Below, one piece after another: positions 63,384 through 64,000 of a stretch of DNA of 64,000 nucleotides. This stretch comes from Porticoccus sp041581635 (lineage in GTDB: Bacteria > Pseudomonadota > Gammaproteobacteria > Pseudomonadales > Porticoccaceae), in NCBI GenBank assembly GCA_041581635.1, contig JBFICW010000003.1:1-64000 (forward strand). Direction: 5' to 3'. Position numbers and translations under genes: made by a program. Numbering within the stretch: the first letter of the stretch is position 1; each line of letters begins with the position of its first letter. The notes beneath the pieces are model-generated. The model worked only from the letters and a program-made list of their open reading frames with translations, did no database searches and was not told where the DNA came from.

Positions 63384-64000
63384 ATGGGTGTTGTTGGGGT
63401 GGACAAAGAGCTGGCAAGCCCTTCTGAGGAAGCATCTGAACTGGGGGACTTATTGGTCTCTTATTTGGAGCAGCTTGAGGTGGAGTATGTTTTCGGTATT
63501 CCTGGTGGAGCTATCGAACCCCTATATAACGCTTTGGCTCGTAGTGAACGGCGGGGTGGCCCTCGTGCTGTAATCGCCAGGCATGAGACCGGTGCTGCGT
63601 TTATGGCTGATGGCTATGCGCGTAATACAGGTAAACTGGGCGTGTGTTGTGCCACGACGGGGCCCGGAGCCACTAACCTTATTACGGGTGTCGCCTCAGC
63701 TTACGAAAACAATATTCCAATGCTGGTGATTACAGCGCAGACAGCACTTTCTACTTTTGGAAGAGGTGCTTTTCAGGAGTCTTCTTGTACGGGTATTAAT
63801 ACCGTCGGCCTTTTCGAGCATTGTACTCGCTATAACACGCTCATTTCTCACGAGGCGCAGTTTGAAAGTAAACTTGCTTCGGCCATCATGACAGCCTTTC
63901 AGTCCCCTTCGGGGCCGGTGCATCTAAGTGTTCCGCTAGACATTATGCGTGCTCGAGGACTTTGTGACGAGCCTAGTTACAATCTTTGTAGTTTGCTGGA
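63384..64000 (+). CDS. Thiamine-diphosphate enzyme, acetolactate-synthase-like (3' end outside window)
   Basis: The first ~205 codons of a TPP-dependent enzyme, open through the window end. ATG 63384 follows AAGGA by about 8 bases. After a short polar leader the pyrimidine-binding domain shows VFGIPGGAIEPLYNAL, ARHETGAAFMADGYAR with the catalytic Glu in RHETGA, GPGATNLITGVASAY, and SGPVHLSVPLDIM. This matches acetolactate synthase/IlvB-like enzymes; the large-subunit versus paralogue question needs the missing C-terminal part. The AT-rich 190 bases upstream probably contain its promoter. Confidence 0.85.
   Translation, partial: MGVVGVDKELASPSEEASELGDLLVSYLEQLEVEYVFGIPGGAIEPLYNALARSERRGGPRAVIARHETGAAFMADGYARNTGKLGVCCATTGPGATNLITGVASAYENNIPMLVITAQTALSTFGRGAFQESSCTGINTVGLFEHCTRYNTLISHEAQFESKLASAIMTAFQSPSGPVHLSVPLDIMRARGLCDEPSYNLCSLL

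Overview
The window reads as the chromosome of a free-living, probably marine gammaproteobacterium, close to the Pseudomonadales/Cellvibrionales group. This rests on gene order and protein resemblance, not on a phylogeny. The supporting blocks are tRNA-Leu–tig–clpP–clpX–lon–hupB–ppiD, fadB–fadA, smc–zipA–ligA, lolC–lolD–lolE and a full System I cytochrome c maturation set (ccmA–I). Base composition is moderate, GTG and TTG starts are frequent, and most of the sequence is coding. No phage, insertion sequence, CRISPR array or rRNA operon is visible.

Layout. 1–7 kb: the end of cysS, a radical SAM gene, a Bacteroidetes-like aconitase B gene (acnB), a decayed second copy of the radical SAM gene's 3' end, then a glycerophosphodiesterase/glycerol-3-phosphate dehydrogenase pair on the minus strand. 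7–14 kb: folD, a tRNA Pro-Arg-His cluster, a DEAD-box helicase, MOSC and DUF1415 proteins, a small Cys/His-rich membrane protein and tex. 14–20 kb: a methyltransferase, fadBA, and an orphan phosphomannose-isomerase-like protein. 20–30 kb: the trigger factor/Clp/Lon/HU/PpiD proteostasis block and sthA. 30–39 kb: a small periplasmic protein, lolCDE, a DUF2062 protein, and three same-strand genes (glutamate-synthase-like FMN protein, GCS2-type ligase, aspartoacylase-type hydrolase). 39–42.5 kb: a CobB sirtuin divergent from an arsenosugar-type cluster (arsS plus two rSAM-associated transferases). 42.5–51 kb: ccmA–G, then a carboxymuconolactone-decarboxylase-like gene and two reverse-strand tRNAs, then ccmH–I. 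51–57 kb: smc, zipA, ligA. 57–64 kb: an MFS transporter, a TrmH methyltransferase, a DksA-like protein, pdxJ with a cyclophilin and an SH3 protein, a YciI/VC0807 pair, and the start of a thiamine-diphosphate enzyme that runs off the end.

The main signal beyond housekeeping genes is at 1.2–5 kb. acnB resembles the long aconitase form I associate with Bacteroidetes. It is bracketed by an intact radical SAM gene and a frameshifted copy of that gene's tail. Most differences between the two tails, outside the first ~30 bases of the remnant, are synonymous, so the copies probably diverged while both were functional. An imported rSAM–acnB segment that left the native tail behind fits this. The adjacent glpD-like gene lacks the usual C-terminal domain and stops about 40 bases from the remnant. 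The second place to look is the 34.8–39.1 kb trio, which resembles an uncharacterised glutamate or gamma-glutamyl pathway. The third is the arsenosugar-like cluster, which has no visible arsM methyltransferase.
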